64,000 nt of DNA from Sipunculus nudus (Eukaryota > Annelida > Sipuncula > Golfingiida > Sipunculidae). The translations under genes were made by a program, and so were the position numbers. This document shows, in pieces, positions 1-12,857 of this stretch. Each line of letters opens with the position of its first letter. The first letter of the stretch is position 1. The notes under the pieces are model-generated. The model searched no databases and was not told where the DNA came from. It saw only the letters and a program-made list of their open reading frames with translations. The stretch lies in NCBI GenBank assembly GCA_026874595.1, contig CM049307.1, forward strand, positions 95,146,330 to 95,210,329. The letters are read 5' to 3'.

Positions 1-994
1 ATGGAATTTTAGCATATTTGGTTTAAAAATTGGAAGTACCATGCATGAATCTGTTGCTAGGGTTACCAATTATCTTTTTAATGCATCATAATTTTGTTAT
101 TGTGTAAAGCATTGACCAAATATTGATCCTTTGATTGTGTTATGTAGTTTTATCTCACCTGCATGACTGTATACATTTATGTAAATATTTTTTGTTCATG
201 TGCCATATTTTTGTGTTCATTGATTATAATAATGCATGTACATAATTTATAAACTGCTGGCCAGCTTGTAACATACATGTACGGTACTATAATTAATTAT
301 AGCCACTAGTGGGATCAGGATTTACACACATAATACGATGGTGCCTACATTAGAGACTTCTGACAGATCAAGGGTCTTGAGTATCTGTATTAGAGGGGTG
401 TCTGTAATAGGGAGATGCCAGTAAAGGGAGGCTCTATTATATATGACATAGATGTTTGTATACACTACCATTAATGTACTGTCACATCTTCGGTGTTAAG
501 TTTTCAGCATTTTCATGACATACTGTCACTGAGGAGTTACTAATAATAAAAATTTCTAAGTTATCATCATTGCACTGTGTTTGTTTGTGAGATACCTATT
601 TGTACATATTTGAAGCATAAATTTACCAGAGTACCAATCAGTGATTTTATGTAGTACAAGGGATGGGGGGGAAATATTCACAAACCCTAAATCAGATATT
701 ATGTTTCGCACTTATTCTGCAATATTTTGTTATTCAAAAACTTGATCCAAATAGTTAAAAACAAATGTATATTAAGTGATCGATGGCTCACTTGGAACTT
801 GCAGAGGCCATTTCCTAGAGCTTGCTCTTATCAGGATATGTTACTGTGTTATTTTTTTTTTTTGAGCCTGTTGCAAAGCTTTAACCAATACATGTAGTCT
901 GGAGCATAATATATTCTTTCAGGAGAACAACTATAAATTATTGGCATGTGTACAAGTAAGTGAAAGTAACAAATAAGAGGTAGTTGCTATAATT
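1..994. other. AT-rich non-coding stretch
   Basis: No credible exon, RNA gene or recognisable mobile element is visible on either strand. It holds short homopolymers, for example a T run near 850, and AT-rich intergenic-type sequence. Confidence 0.5.
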
Positions 995-2458
995 GTATCC
1001 GCCAAAACAAAGTTTTGCGGATACTATGTTTTTGACTGGGTTCCGCTGCCACCGCAGTGTTCGTTTCAGGAGAACTCCTCGGACACTACTGGATGGATTT
1101 TTCCCGAACTTACACCAATTATAGGGTCACATGTGAACTGGTGCCTAACCAAATGGCCTTGACCTCTGACCTTTCCTTTCTGCCCAGCATCCATTTGTGC
1201 ATCTGTTTCCACACATAAACCCACATATTTTGGGAACCGTTTGACTGATCAAGAAAAATTTTTTGTACAAATGTAGCCCTTGGATAGCTTTATAACATAC
1301 ACAAAAAAATGGTGGCGCCACCTGCAACCATCTTTGCACAGTGTCCATCTGTTCATCTGCCTTGGGTTAAAATCACTCATATCAATGCAGTGGTGTGACT
1401 AATTCACCTGAAATTCGGCATGCTTATACATCCTAGATTGCTTTCTTGATTTAATGACAGGTGGCGCCACCTACATTCACGTTCACGCTGCAGACATCCA
1501 AGCTCATTTCTTTGGAACTGTTTGACCAATCAGGAAAAAAATTTTACACAAATGTAGCCCTTGGATAGCTTTATAACCTACACAAAAATGGTGGCGCCAC
1601 CTGCAGCCATTTTTGCACAGCGTCCATTTGTTTGTCTGCCTTGGATTAAAATTACTCGTATCTCTGCAGTGGTTTGACCAAATTACTTGAAATTTGGCAT
1701 GCATATACATCCCGCATAGCTTTCTTGATTTTATGACCGGTGGCGCCACCTACATTCACGTTCACACTGTAGACATCCATGCTTATATCTCCGGACTCGT
1801 TCGACCAATCAGGAAAAATTTTTTACACAAATGAAGCCCATGGATAGCTTTATAACATACATAAAAATGGTGGCGCCACCTGCAGCCATTTTTGCACAGC
1901 GTCCATCTGTTTGTCTGCCTTGGGTTAAAATCACTCTTATCTCTGCAGTGGTTTGACCAAATAACCTGTAATTTGGCATGCCTATACATCCTGGATAGCT
2001 TTCTTGATTTTATGACAGGTGGCGCCAGCTTTATTCACATTCACGCTGCAGACATTAATGCTTTTATCTCCCGACTCGTGTGACCAATCAGGAAAAAAAA
2101 ATTACACAAATGGAGCCCTTGGATAGCTATATAACATACACAAAAAATGGTGGCGCCACCTGCAGCCATTTTTGCACAGCGTCCATCTGTTTGTCTGCTT
2201 TGGGATAAAATCACTCATATCTCTGCAGTGGTTTGACTTTTCCTCCTGAAATTTTGCATGTGTATACATCTTGGATAGTTTCTCGTTCAAATAACAGGTT
2301 GGGCCACCTATAATCATGTTTACATGGCAGACATCCATTCTAATATGTAACACATGTAACTCTGTTTCCCCTTGCCACTTAATCCATGCCTCACTTCACC
2401 CGTCCTACTCTGATTTTGGCGGATACACGTAGTCGCTTGTTGACTGCCCATATTCTAG
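995..2458 (-). mobile_element. Tandem-core element A, copy 1 (Helentron/HINE-like, reversed)
   Basis: This is a non-autonomous element with a core of about four tandem units of roughly 280 bp. Each unit carries the perfect palindrome GGTGGCGCCACC or a close variant, seen near 1311, 1462, 1591, 1740, 1870, 2020 and 2151, so it also recurs at about half-unit spacing. The low-coordinate end is a near-perfect hairpin at 995-1024 (arms GTATCCGC..CAAAAC and GTTTTG..CGGATAC). The other end, near 2415-2458, contains TTTTGGCGGATACACGTAG, so the ends share TGTATCCGCCAAAA in inverted form. The same ends occur in copies at 13.6-15.2 kb and 41.4-47.1 kb. Short inverted ends, a tandem core and a terminal hairpin resemble Helentron-associated elements; that class is an inference. 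Open frames inside it are repeat artefacts. Confidence 0.75.
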
Positions 2459-4925
2459 TTGATATTAGCCATGAGATTCTGTCAGAAATATATATGGTAA
2501 GAGGCTACACATTACCCATGATTAACACTGAGTGAATTTGGAATGTGATGTTGATATATGGCATGTATGGCTTACTAATAGTATATGGTGTAAAGTTCAT
2601 GTTCATTTGCATATTTCTTGGCCAAATTCATTACCACAAGGGAAGGCCTCCATTCATGTAAATATACATGGCTCGATCTGTAATGCTTGGATGGTTCAAT
2701 GACATTAATCCTCTGATGTGTGTCTCAGTTCAGTGCTTCTGTTGGATACATGTACATGTTGAGCAGAGAGATCAGTAAAACATATGATACATACAAGTAA
2801 GAAGTCTATAGAAAGATGCCATGTCATATGGGACTTAACATATTTAAAGAAAATACCACACTGTAAAGCCACTAGATTTACCTGTGTCCTACTATAATTT
2901 TAGGATTTTGGCGTCGTCCAAAAATAGTATTATTCACCTCTAAACTTTACTGATACATGTCCCCTTGCCATAAATCACTTGTTGCAGATAGATTCTTGCC
3001 TGGAGCTGTCCTAAGGGGGACCCGGGGCTGCCCTTTTGCTTACACACTAACACCAGGATGTCACAGGTGATCCCTCATGGTAAAATTATAGGTATACCAC
3101 AAGTTAACTCAAGGCAAGGTCTAGGATTAAAACTACACTGCAGTTCGTCTGTGCTATAAAACTAAAAGCAGTCACAAAGCAATTAATTATGACACCACTA
3201 AGGATAATCTCATTGTGATCTGATCAGTGATAAATATCAACTCTGATTTACTTATCTGAAACTGGTTATGCAATAGAATTATAATTTGCACCCTTAGAAC
3301 TAATATATTACTGATCAATACCAAAGCTACTACAGTTGAGGTATCAGGAAAAACATCTCAGTAATGACCCTCTGACCTGGTAAGAAATTTAGCTCTGATG
3401 GTCAGAGCTTAAATAATATACATTTTATTCCTCAAAGGATCAAATATTCATGGCTTAAGAATAGACACACTCTAACTCTGCACTATATGTACTTTTAGAT
3501 GGCAAAACAGGTTCACATAATATAGTGAGCTTTGATCAAGTCTTGGGTCAGAGTTGGTAAAATAGGAACCTTTCCTATAGGAATATTTGGAAAATGTTGT
3601 CTACACAACAAATGCAAGGTGGCTTCCTTCTAGGCAGTTCAGTCAAACAAAATCTGATTTTGAGCTATGAGCTCATTTAATTAAAACCTATATAGTTTAC
3701 ATACACCATGCATATTCTAAAGCTTTTTGGTCATTTCCCAGTTTATAATGTCATAAGTGTGCCTGCGCTGACAGTATGCTAATACAAATATAGGATTAAC
3801 TGTACATTGTACTATTTGAATTACCTCACTTTGGATAACCTCACTTTTTCATCTTTGAAAAATATGTGAATAATATTTTTCATGATCCTCCTGTGTCATG
3901 TTTATTTGTTAAAGAATAAGTTGGTTCCCAGAACATATCCTTTTATGCACAGGGACACAACAAGCAGAAAAAGAGGGCAGGGAATTAGCTTGTACCACAT
4001 TCAAAATACATTCTTGGATGATGTAATCAAATGGGTGCAGCTTTTGAATGTTTTGATTGGCTGCAGTTTTTATGAATATTCATGTTCGTGGTGTACATAA
4101 TTGAAAATGATAATCAAACTGGTATATTCTAAACTGCTGCAGCAGAACAGAAATGACATATTATGAATATTTAAACAGGGTCATGCACAAAGATTGTAGG
4201 TCAACAATGAAAGGTCAAAGGTTAAAATATTCACAGAAAAAATAAAATTACTAATGCAAGATCATCAGATGTGTTAATAGCTACACACCTGTTCATATCT
4301 CCTTAATTGCCATGGTATTTAATTACCACAATGTATGTAATTACCACAGTGTCTTGTGCTACAGGTGGTGTATATTTTTGCTGAAGTGATGCAACCATGT
4401 AAAGGTCAGAAAGAATTTGGCAGCTACTGGCTGAACCTTCTGTAACATTGGGTGTAACATAACATGCTTGTCTGTACAAGTAGTGCCAGAATAAACTTTA
4501 TATTTGTCAAAATTTGTTTGTTTTATTGATCCATGCCAGAGTAAATTTATTGAGCAGCCCACATGCACATTGGGCCACACAAGAACACACAGCTCGGCAG
4601 GCATTAAGACCTACAAGGACCATTCTTGAGTCATAAAGTATAGGATGACCTGTGGATAGGACCAACATACTGTGGCTACCTTTTTTCTTTGCAAGGGTTT
4701 CAAATTTTTTAATTTGCAAAAAGGGAAATATCACGAAAATAACACCTTTATAGAAGTGAGGCCTCATCATTGAAGGCAAGTCAAAAGACAAAAGACTGAC
4801 ATAATAAATACCAACAGCTCTTGTAATTGTTACCACTAAATCTAAGGATATTAACATAGATGAAATAAGATCTTTAGAATTGTCCTTTGAGGTGCTGAGG
4901 GCCCGGACACAGTACTAAAAGAGAT
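2459..4925. other. Non-coding stretch without recognised gene
   Basis: AT-rich intergenic-type sequence. An open frame on the minus strand at 4507-4857 (116 codons) matches no family I know and has no splice context, so it is not called. No RNA gene or terminal repeats were seen. Confidence 0.45.
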
Positions 4926-5045
4926 CATTTAGATACTCCTCTGCTTTCCTCTGGAATAATCTTCCTCAACATATCAAGGATGCCTTAAGTGTTCAGTGTT
5001 TCGAAAGACTACTGAAAACACCTTTTCCAGTTGGCATATTATTAG
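4926..5045 (+). pseudogene. LINE ORF2 C-terminal tail (CR1/L2-like), relic
   Basis: One plus-strand frame reads YSSAFLWNNLPQHIKD, then a stretch containing CFERLLKTPF. This is the typical end of CR1/L2/Jockey-type LINE ORF2 proteins (pattern 'LWNxLPxxIR...FKxxLKT'). Only about 35 codons survive; upstream codons are interrupted and no reverse transcriptase domain precedes it. It lies just upstream of tandem-core element D at 5102. The clade assignment rests on this short motif alone. Confidence 0.6.
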
Positions 5046-5101
5046 CTGTTGTCATCCACTTTGTTTGGATTCTCGATTATTTAGTTTTCCGCATTTCTAT
5101 T

Positions 5102-6505
5102 TTTAGCTCAGCTGACTATAAGTCATCTGAGCTATAGTCGTGGTCCATTGTCCGTCGTCCGTCCGTCTGTCCATCCGTCCGTCCGTAGATGTGGCACGTT
5201 TTGAAACGGTAAGACTTAGGAATCCAAAATGTGGCATAATGTTAGCTGTCCCCAAGATCTCCTACCAAGCCGAAAACTGGGTCTTTGCGACTTTGTTCCT
5301 TTGAGAAATTAAGGAAAAACCTCAATTTTTTATTAAAAACCTATTTTCACACTTTAGGGCTGCCTAATATCAAAACCACTCATCTGTTTTTCCTCATATT
5401 TACCATAAATATTCCTCTATATAGTTCCTATGCACATGCCTGAAATTATGTCTGTATTATATAATTTAAGAAAGTTATGGGCCAGAACATAATGCATTTT
5501 GTAAAAAATCAGGAAAGATATTTGATCACTTAACACAAAACTTGTTAAAGCTATGGACTTTTTTTCAAGTAATATAACTTTAATTAATCAAAATTAAATT
5601 GTATACCCAAAATTAGATCAAAATCTTTTAAATTTTTTAAAATATTAGCAAAAACAAAAAATTGGTACCTTAAATTTTGCCTAACTTTGACCATGGCACG
5701 TTTTTTTCCTGTAAGTACTGTGGATTTAATTTTCTCAGCATGTTTTTGTTAGCATTTTGTCTGTTAACACCAAAAATTTGAAACCAGTTGATCAAAAACT
5801 GTAGATTTTATTCAAGTTTTCAAGCACCATGTAACATATTGTTTACATCAGGCTAGTGTTATGCAGTTTGCAAGAGCTCAGCTCCCCAGCTTAAGCTCTC
5901 AGTTCCTAAAATTTGGCATACAATTAGATGTCTCTAAAATTCCCTACCATGCCTAGAATTTGGTCACTGGGACTTAATACCTTTGAGATATTAATGAAAA
6001 ACTTCATTTTTCAATTAAAAACCTATTATTACACTTCAATACTGCCTAATATCAAAACCACTGATCTGACTTTAATCATTTATAATATACATGTTTTTCA
6101 ATACATTCTCTGTGCACATGCCAGAAATGATGTCAGTATTGCGTAATTGTTTTAAGTTATGGGCCCAAACATAATGCACTTTGTAAAAAATCAAGAAATA
6201 TATTTACTCCCTTAACAAGGGGCTTGCTGAAGCTAGAGATTTTTTGTCAGGGATGTAAGATTATTTAATCAAGATTCAATTGAATACCCAAAATTAGTTC
6301 TGAATTTTTAAAATTTTATAAGTTATTAGTATAAATGTAAAATTAGTACCTTAAATTTTGCCGGACTTTGACCATTTCACTTTTGTTTAATGTGAGCTCT
6401 GTTTATATAATTTTCATATCATGCACACACAAGGATTTCAGCTTTTTAGTTTAGAAAGCTGAAAGAAATTGGCCAAAAATTGTAGCTTTTATTAATGTTT
6501 TTATG
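5102..6505 (+). mobile_element. Tandem-core element D with AGCTCAGCTGACT end
   Basis: The element begins with an imperfect hairpin (AGCTCAGCTGACT ... AGTCATCTGAGCT, 5105-5135), followed by a run of GTCCGTCC/GTCTGTCC motifs (5150-5190). Two tandem units of about 690 bp follow; the second starts near 5905, recognised by shared blocks such as 'CTGCCTAATATCAAAACCAC' near 5364 and 6043. A third partial copy is at 34812-35397, where a LINE has inserted. The same hairpin end closes element B at 17.5 kb. There is no coding capacity. The far end near 6505 is approximate. Confidence 0.65.
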
Positions 6506-7760
6506 AGACCATGTCAGACCTTGGCTCTCTCCAGCCACTCTTGAGTCACCTGTATGTTAACCTTGTTGAACTTTCAGCAAATTATGCACGCTTGAGGCGA
6601 GGCAGATACCGGGGCAGCAAGGCAGCTTATGGCCAGCCACAGTTGATCCAGGTGTCCAACCCAACTCATCAAGTAGTTTTAACCAACAACATAACAATAA
6701 ATTAATCAATTTTTATTGGTTTTTAATAACAAATTAAAGAAAAATAGAAAAGGAATTTGTTAGTTTATATTAATAGGGAAATAACTTGCAGTTACTGATG
6801 ATATAAGAATCTTGTATTGATGGATAGAATGTCACGTATTCCAAATAACACCATGCAGTCACCTATGGCATTTTTCAGTTCAATTTTAATAATAAAAAAA
6901 TAAATCATATTATTCATTACTAATCATTAGGGATCATATGAAGGAAATTAATGATAGACAAAGATGCAGTTGATAATATTAATCTAGATTCCTACTGTGT
7001 CTAGTGTGTACATTGATGTGAAATTAGTCCAAAATAAATATATCACATTTATTTTTTTTTTAATATAAATAAAAGCCATAAAACCAGGTACTTCTGATCA
7101 TTATTTAAATGTGTGAATTTTGTACATTCTGGATTCTCAACACCATTGTTTGGTGAAAACTGAATAAATACCAGACATGGTGGGAATACTTTGCAATTGT
7201 ATTTAAATACGAATATGAATATGTACTCCATTATAAAATTTCTTGCATAAAGAATGGGAATTCAGGAAAAAATGAAAGTATATGAATACCAGTGCAAATA
7301 CTTTCCAAATGTATTCATGAATGCATTCATGCATATATTCTTTAATATTATTTTAATAATCATTTCAGTTATATTTCATTTTAAAAATCATACGATTCTC
7401 TTATTATTTTTAATAAAAATTATATCTGGGACAATATTTGTAATTTTTTTAATAAATAGTTAAACTCTTATATTATATGTTCTGCTTATAAGTTATATGG
7501 CCAAGTCAAAATCTGTGTGACAATAGTACTCCATTTGTTAATAAAATAAATGAAATCAATTCTCTTCTCTGTCTCCAAAGGTACTATCAAAATCATACAT
7601 AAGCTTAACAACAACTCATAATACAGCTTATACTTATTACCACACAAAACCAGCATATGCCTCATTTCTAAATCATATTTTTTATCATATATAACAGCTG
7701 AGCGCCGTGACCCATAGGTCCCTTGTTTAGTCATTTTAATTGTATTATCTGTCTCTCAAA
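6506..7760. other. AT-rich non-coding stretch
   Basis: No exon or RNA gene is supported. At 7690-7735 there is one instance of the dispersed motif CAGCTGAGCGCCGTGACCCA followed by TCCCTTGTTT. Related copies occur near 13397-13430 (reversed), 58521 and 58728, so this is probably one end of a repeat family. Confidence 0.45.
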
Positions 7761-7784
7761 TTCTTTTTTAACAGTTCTTAATGC

Positions 7785-7880
7785 ATTTTACTGTGTAAAG
7801 TGCCTTAGAGCTATTGTATTTTAATACAGTGAATTTGGCACTTTAATATACTTAAATAAATAAATAAGAATTAAATAAAT
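7785..7880 (+). repeat. LINE-type 3' tail with AAAGTGCC/GGCACTTT stem
   Basis: The sequence has a stem AAAGTGCC (7797-7804) pairing with GGCACTTT (7837-7844), followed by AT-rich AAATAAATAAAT repeats. This matches the conserved 3' ends of several CR1/L2-like LINEs and the SINEs that use them. No upstream ORF2 fragment is visible, so it is a very short 5'-truncated copy or a SINE tail. Confidence 0.5.
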
Positions 7881-7964
7881 AAAAATACTGGTCTCTGTGG
7901 TTTAGGGCACAGCTAGGACAACAAAAGCACCGTAAACATGCATATAACACCCGTCGTGTATCTG

Positions 7965-8285
7965 GTGACCTCTGACCTCATTAAATATGCATGGATTTTG
8001 CTGGAATTCAAACTTAGGTGAGATATTTTATTGATTAACATTTCTGATAAGTTTTATCAAAATCCTTCATATTGTTCGTAAGTTATTTGCGGCGACACCA
8101 CTATGAAGCTGAGTGGCCTGAGACCTTATTAAATATGAGTGACCTTTCCCATAATTGAACTTGGGTGAGATAATCTGTTGGTAAGTACTTATGGTGAGTT
8201 TCGCAAATATCCATCAAAGCCCTGGTAAGTTATTGTGGTGACACTAAAAGCTGACGGACGGACTGACGGTGGGTATACCATAATA
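7965..8285 (+). repeat. Two ~150-bp tandem units ending in a GACGGACGGAC motif
   Basis: Two diverged units of about 145-150 bp (from about 7965 and 8112) share 'TTGGTAAGT/TTCGTAAGTTAT', 'GACACCAC/GACACTA' and 'CTTGGGTGAGATA' blocks. They are followed by CTGACGGACGGACTGACGG and 'GGTGGGTATACCATAATA'. This looks like the end of another small tandem-core element. It abuts the SINE relic at about 8290. Confidence 0.5.
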
Positions 8286-8289
8286 CTCC

Positions 8290-8570
8290 CCTCATAAGAC
8301 AGGCGTATCAAAACTTGGAGATCATGAGGTTGAATCTCATCTGAGGTTGTGAGATTTTTCACAGTTGGCCCACACACAGGGTGAGCACCCTGCAGACTTA
8401 ATGGAAGATGCAGCCATGATTCACTCACAAGCAAGTGCGCCTTTCAAGGGTTCCGGCCTCTATTGTATGTCCCAGCAATAGGGATGATAACACACCAGGG
8501 CCCACAGGTGCAGCAGTCACCAGGCCTGTTTAACACCAGGATATAAAAGGAGGGGCAGCATGTGTATATA
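8290..8570 (+). mobile_element. tRNA-derived SINE relic, copy 1
   Basis: The segment holds a degenerate B box (GAGGTTGAATCTCATC, near 8325) and a downstream body with CAGGGTGAGC and CTGCAGACTTAATGG. The same order of blocks is in the better preserved SINE at 52.4 kb. The A-box end is badly decayed. 'TATAAAAGGAGGG' near 8540 is probably part of the element or its flank, not a host promoter. Confidence 0.55.
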
Positions 8571-11500
8571 GTCCAAAACCAGAATGGTATTCTGCAGATG
8601 TATAATGTACATATTTAGTTAAACCAGCATTAAACAAGCAACGTGGAATATATGTCCCCCCTGCTTCTGCCTCTTGTTATTTTAGCTTCCTGTGAACTTC
8701 ATGCTTGCCTTCGCAATGTTTAAGTTTTTATTTTCCCCTGAAGATATCTCCTCATGTCATAGTGCCTGTGATTTAGTTTTCATTGTCCCCTGAAGATGTC
8801 TCCACATGTCATAATTTTTGTTGTGAATTGGGAACAAAAGGGAATTTTTTATTTTATTTTGGAGCTGGTAATAATAAATTTTCAGACAGACACTCCAATA
8901 CAATCCCAACCAAGGTATACATGAGAGCAATCACTGACACAAATTTGAATGAAATCAGATCATATTTATAAGTTACGCACAGAAACCTGACAAACAGACA
9001 GAGGGACAGACAGACAAACCCAAATCAATGTGTCCCTCGTTACGTGGAAGACAATAAAATGAAGGCAGTTACTTGCAACCAAAAAAAATAAAGAGAAGAA
9101 AGATCTTTTTATTATCTCCCAAAAATAAAGAATATTTCCAATGAACAGTAATGAACAATACCTGGTCATTCAACTTGGGGCAGGTCTTATTTAAATTATT
9201 TAAAATGACCATGGATATATTCTTGGCTTATAATATTATAAGTTTTGTAGGCCCATGGGGAGACCACAAAATGGAGCCCACACAAAACACTGAAAAAGTT
9301 AAAATGGCAAAATTTTATATCTGCGAAAATGAGGTCACCAACTGTATAATAAGAAGCATATAATGATTGTTAAGCAGTCTTCATATCAGGTTTGTATGTA
9401 CAAGGCCATGCAAGCAATCCTAATATCATGCTCCAAGTGGGGAGTCAACACAAGAACTTTTGAATGATGATACCAGTGCTTGGATCCCATCCTTATGGCT
9501 AAAATTACCTTAGGCTGGCTGAGGCATCGGAAACATATGCTTGCTATTTGTCAATGGTTCAATTAACACACTGGGAGGTATAACTCGCAGCTTTACTCTG
9601 ATATATGAGAATCTTCTTTGCACGTTTCAGGTGCCATTGAAAATTAAAAAACAATGAATTATTAGTCCTGTTTAGTTTGAGTGACATGATGTTGTCAAAA
9701 GTATAAATGTTAAAGGAAGTATTGAAAAACCCATGAAGGATAAAGCAGCCTAAATCATTCAAAGCAAAATAAGAAATGACTTTCTGGCAATAGGCAAGAA
9801 CTAGCTACAAACTATAGGAAAGGAGCGGGGTATTAGCATGTACATTAGATTAAAATTTACTTGACATTTTGTGAAGTATACATAACATCCTACAAAATGG
9901 AGAGATTATGAATATACCATGTTTTAAAATACAGTTTCGTGTAACACAGACATGCTTATCAGAAACCTCATTATCAAGGCTGAAGAACAAAGATTAATCA
10001 TACATAGTGCTGTTTTATTATAAACCATCACATTTATATACACACATACTAGCCAAATCTGCACATAACACATTGCCTATTAAAATACAAACAGCTGAAA
10101 TAAAGTAAAATACTCTTTGATATTGGACTACAGGGTACAGTGATATAAACATTATCAAGCAATATGTAATCCAAATATTTATACTCAAACATATATAACA
10201 GACAAAGTCTACACTTTCTTGCTTGTGCAGCACCAGAGTGTGTAATACCATGTAATTTTTGGAAGGGAACAACTTTGTAAAACTAGAGCATTTTCATTAA
10301 AAGCAAATAAATTATACCCTTTATACATTAAATACAAGCCAATTATAATTATAGGAGTACAGTTTTGAACGACAAACTTTGCTCTCAATGCAAACTTGTA
10401 GCCTTCAGCTTCAATAATTAAGGCCATATCAATTAAAACTTTTGAAATCAATATATTTTCTCATATAAGAGGTCTGATTCTGGTTAATGGTCAACTGCTT
10501 CGAATGCAGATATCTTTTCCTGGTGACACATCGTTTTTATTAGTGTAGTAAATTTCCATATGGCAATCGCAGTATAATCACAGAGACATCAACAATATTG
10601 GACCAGGTCACTGATATATTCAAAAACACTTGACTTCTACTTAAATAAGGCCATCCATATTTATCCCATATATTCCTGAGACTTTTCTTCAGATTTGGAC
10701 TTCAAGATGAATATTATATGGAATGTGATATCATCTGCATTGGTCATCATAATTTATTAAAGATAAAATTTAATAGTTAAAAGGCGATGTAAATACATAT
10801 TAGTGTAACTTTGATAAAAATTAACTATTAAATAAGTAAAACATTATTAGACATAATTGGTCTTTTGTACTTTTGTACCCTGTGCCCTCTTGACTTCTAA
10901 GTTCATCCAATTCTCACTTATGATTTGGTATTATAAATCAGTATGAAACCATGTGTGAAGATTGAGTTTTATATACATGGGATACATGAAGGATTTATGG
11001 AATGCCTGACATATATACAGTCTGCTACTGACCCCTGTATGCAATGAAACATTCAACATGCAACAAATTAGATAATTAAAAAGAGTGGTGTGTGTGTGTG
11101 CGTCTATCCTTGCCACTGTTAGTGTTTTAAGTGCTGATTGCAAGGACATCATCAATTTCTTTTTAATTATATGTAAAAATATTTTAAGTCTGAAGTATAC
11201 CAACAAGTGAATACTGAATCAGCATTATAGTCATATAACTGACACGAAAGTGTGGTTCATATTGCTGGAAACATTGATACGTGCAAGATTATGGAAAAAA
11301 AGTGACAATTTGCATGACATAGAATCTGCAACTAACACTTCCACATGATTTCTTGTTTTATGAGATAGAACAAGTGTTGAACTTTGCCACTTTTCTCAAT
11401 TGATACTTTTAATTAAGAATACCTATTGAACACATTATCACATTCCACTGGTTCTGAATACCTTTGCTTTCATCAGAACTATATTCAATGGCATTTCTTG

Positions 11501-11810
11501 GCTGAGGCATGAAACCAATTTTGTCATTTGTCTTTGTTGCTCATGTAGAATAAGTATGAATCATCTATCCATTTCTGAATTGACTGGTTTTTAAAACTTA
11601 CTAGTTCTAGTTGTATGACTACAAAAACATCAGATCACTTCCAATACAAAAGTATATAAGCTTTATTATTCTGTCTCAACAAATAAGAACTATTTTTTTT
11701 ATCCATGTTTTGTTTTAACAGCAGATTTCTGTAAAATATTTTAAACTAGATGTAATCAGAAAATGATCCTTATGGGGCCCTGCAGAGTGAACTGGTGAAA
11801 AGTGAAACTT
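8571..11810. other. Non-coding stretch without recognised gene
   Basis: About 3.2 kb of AT-rich DNA. Open frames up to 91 codons are present on both strands but match no family and have no splice context. A short TG-rich run lies at 11088-11102. Nothing else could be supported. Confidence 0.45.
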
Positions 11811-11813
11811 GTC

Positions 11814-12200
11814 TAATCATCCCTGTGAATTGCAAAAAGATGAAAAGATGAAAGAAAATCATCACTTGTGCTCTGGCAGTCATGATGAATTACTTGTGGG
11901 TCTGAAATTCAATAGGGACGGATCCATCCTAGGCACCAATCATCTCTGTGGATTTGACAAAGATCCATTGTATTCTTTTTGGGATATCATGCGCAAAAGA
12001 AAATCACTGATTGTGATCTGGCAGCCATATTGAATTTTTTGCAAGTCTGAAATTCGATAGGGACAGAGCCCTCCTTGGCACCAATCATCCACCTGTGAAT
12101 TTGAGAAAGATTCATGGTATTCTCTTTGGGATATGGCACGTGAAAGAAAGCATTATTGACAGACAGACACAAGCATCACTAAAGGACACTTGTTTTTCAA
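11814..12200 (+). repeat. Three ~145-bp diverged tandem units
   Basis: Three units start with AATCATC(C/T)(C/A)(T)GTG near 11815, 11938 and 12083. They share 'TCTGAAATTCRATAGGGAC', 'GGCACCAATCATC' and 'TGTGATCTGGCAG'-like blocks. The third unit is cut short after GACAGACAGACAC. It lies about 0.5 kb beyond the 3' end of the EVG1-like gene. Confidence 0.55.
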
Positions 12201-12711
12201 AGCGGGGCCCTAATGATTGGTCTAGCCTCAGGATGAACGAAATAAAGGGCCTTGGGGTTCAGACTAAGGATCATTTTGTTTCAGTGGGAAGACTCTAAAT
12301 ATGCCAAAGGTGCTGCTTCATGCATAACCTCAAAGACTCATGAAATAGAAGGATTCTTTGGGCCGCCACATGAATGGTTGATATGACACATACTTTAACA
12401 AGATTGTGATCATAGTTTGAATCCCAGCACAAACTGCTCCCTTTACAATACAATTATTTAAAAAACATTGAACAGCCAGCATTGGTGAAAGCTTTTGTGC
12501 TCTACTGAGCAAATTCTATTTCAATAATTTAGTGCCTGTTCACACAAAACTGAAAGATGCCGTTTCAGATATTTGTGAAAATCTAATTGCTTATTGATGT
12601 TACAAATGATAAGATCTTGGATAGGTCTTCAGTCCCAAGCAATCAAAAGATAAACCTCTTAATTCTGCAATGTTTCTGTTTATAATCTTATTGAACTCTG
12701 TTTCTATCTGC

Positions 12712-12718
12712 TGTTTTT
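12712..12718 (-). terminator. Possible polyadenylation signal of the EVG1-like gene
   Basis: On the minus strand AATAAA lies about 13 nt after the stop codon, in AAGAATAAAAACAG. If used, the 3' UTR is very short. No transcript evidence is available, and AT-rich sequence makes chance AATAAA likely. Confidence 0.3.
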
Positions 12719-12731
12719 ATTCTTCCCAAGT

Positions 12732-12857
12732 TCAGCTCACAGTGGGCTGTGGTATGCCTTCCTTGGTCTTTTTCCCTTTTTTCCTCTCTTCAGCTTCAAT
12801 AAGTTTTTGTAATTCTAAAGTCCTTTTCTTGTCAATAATTTCCATTTCACGAATTTT
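12732..12857 (-). CDS. EVG1: EVG1-like exon 7 (stop codon)
   Basis: The acceptor is TTGGCAG|AAAATTCG. The exon encodes KIREMEIIDKKRTLELQKLI, then a lysine/glutamate-rich tail ending QPTVS and TGA at 12734-12732. Its first residues continue the family motif EISQK(I/L)REME across the intron. Confidence 0.85.
   Translation of the reverse strand, partial: KIREMEIIDKKRTLELQKLIEAEERKKGKKTKEGIPQPTVS

Noticed and set aside
4507-4857. 116-codon minus-strand open frame with cysteine-rich end
   Set aside because: Resembles no protein I recognise and has no supporting neighbouring exons.
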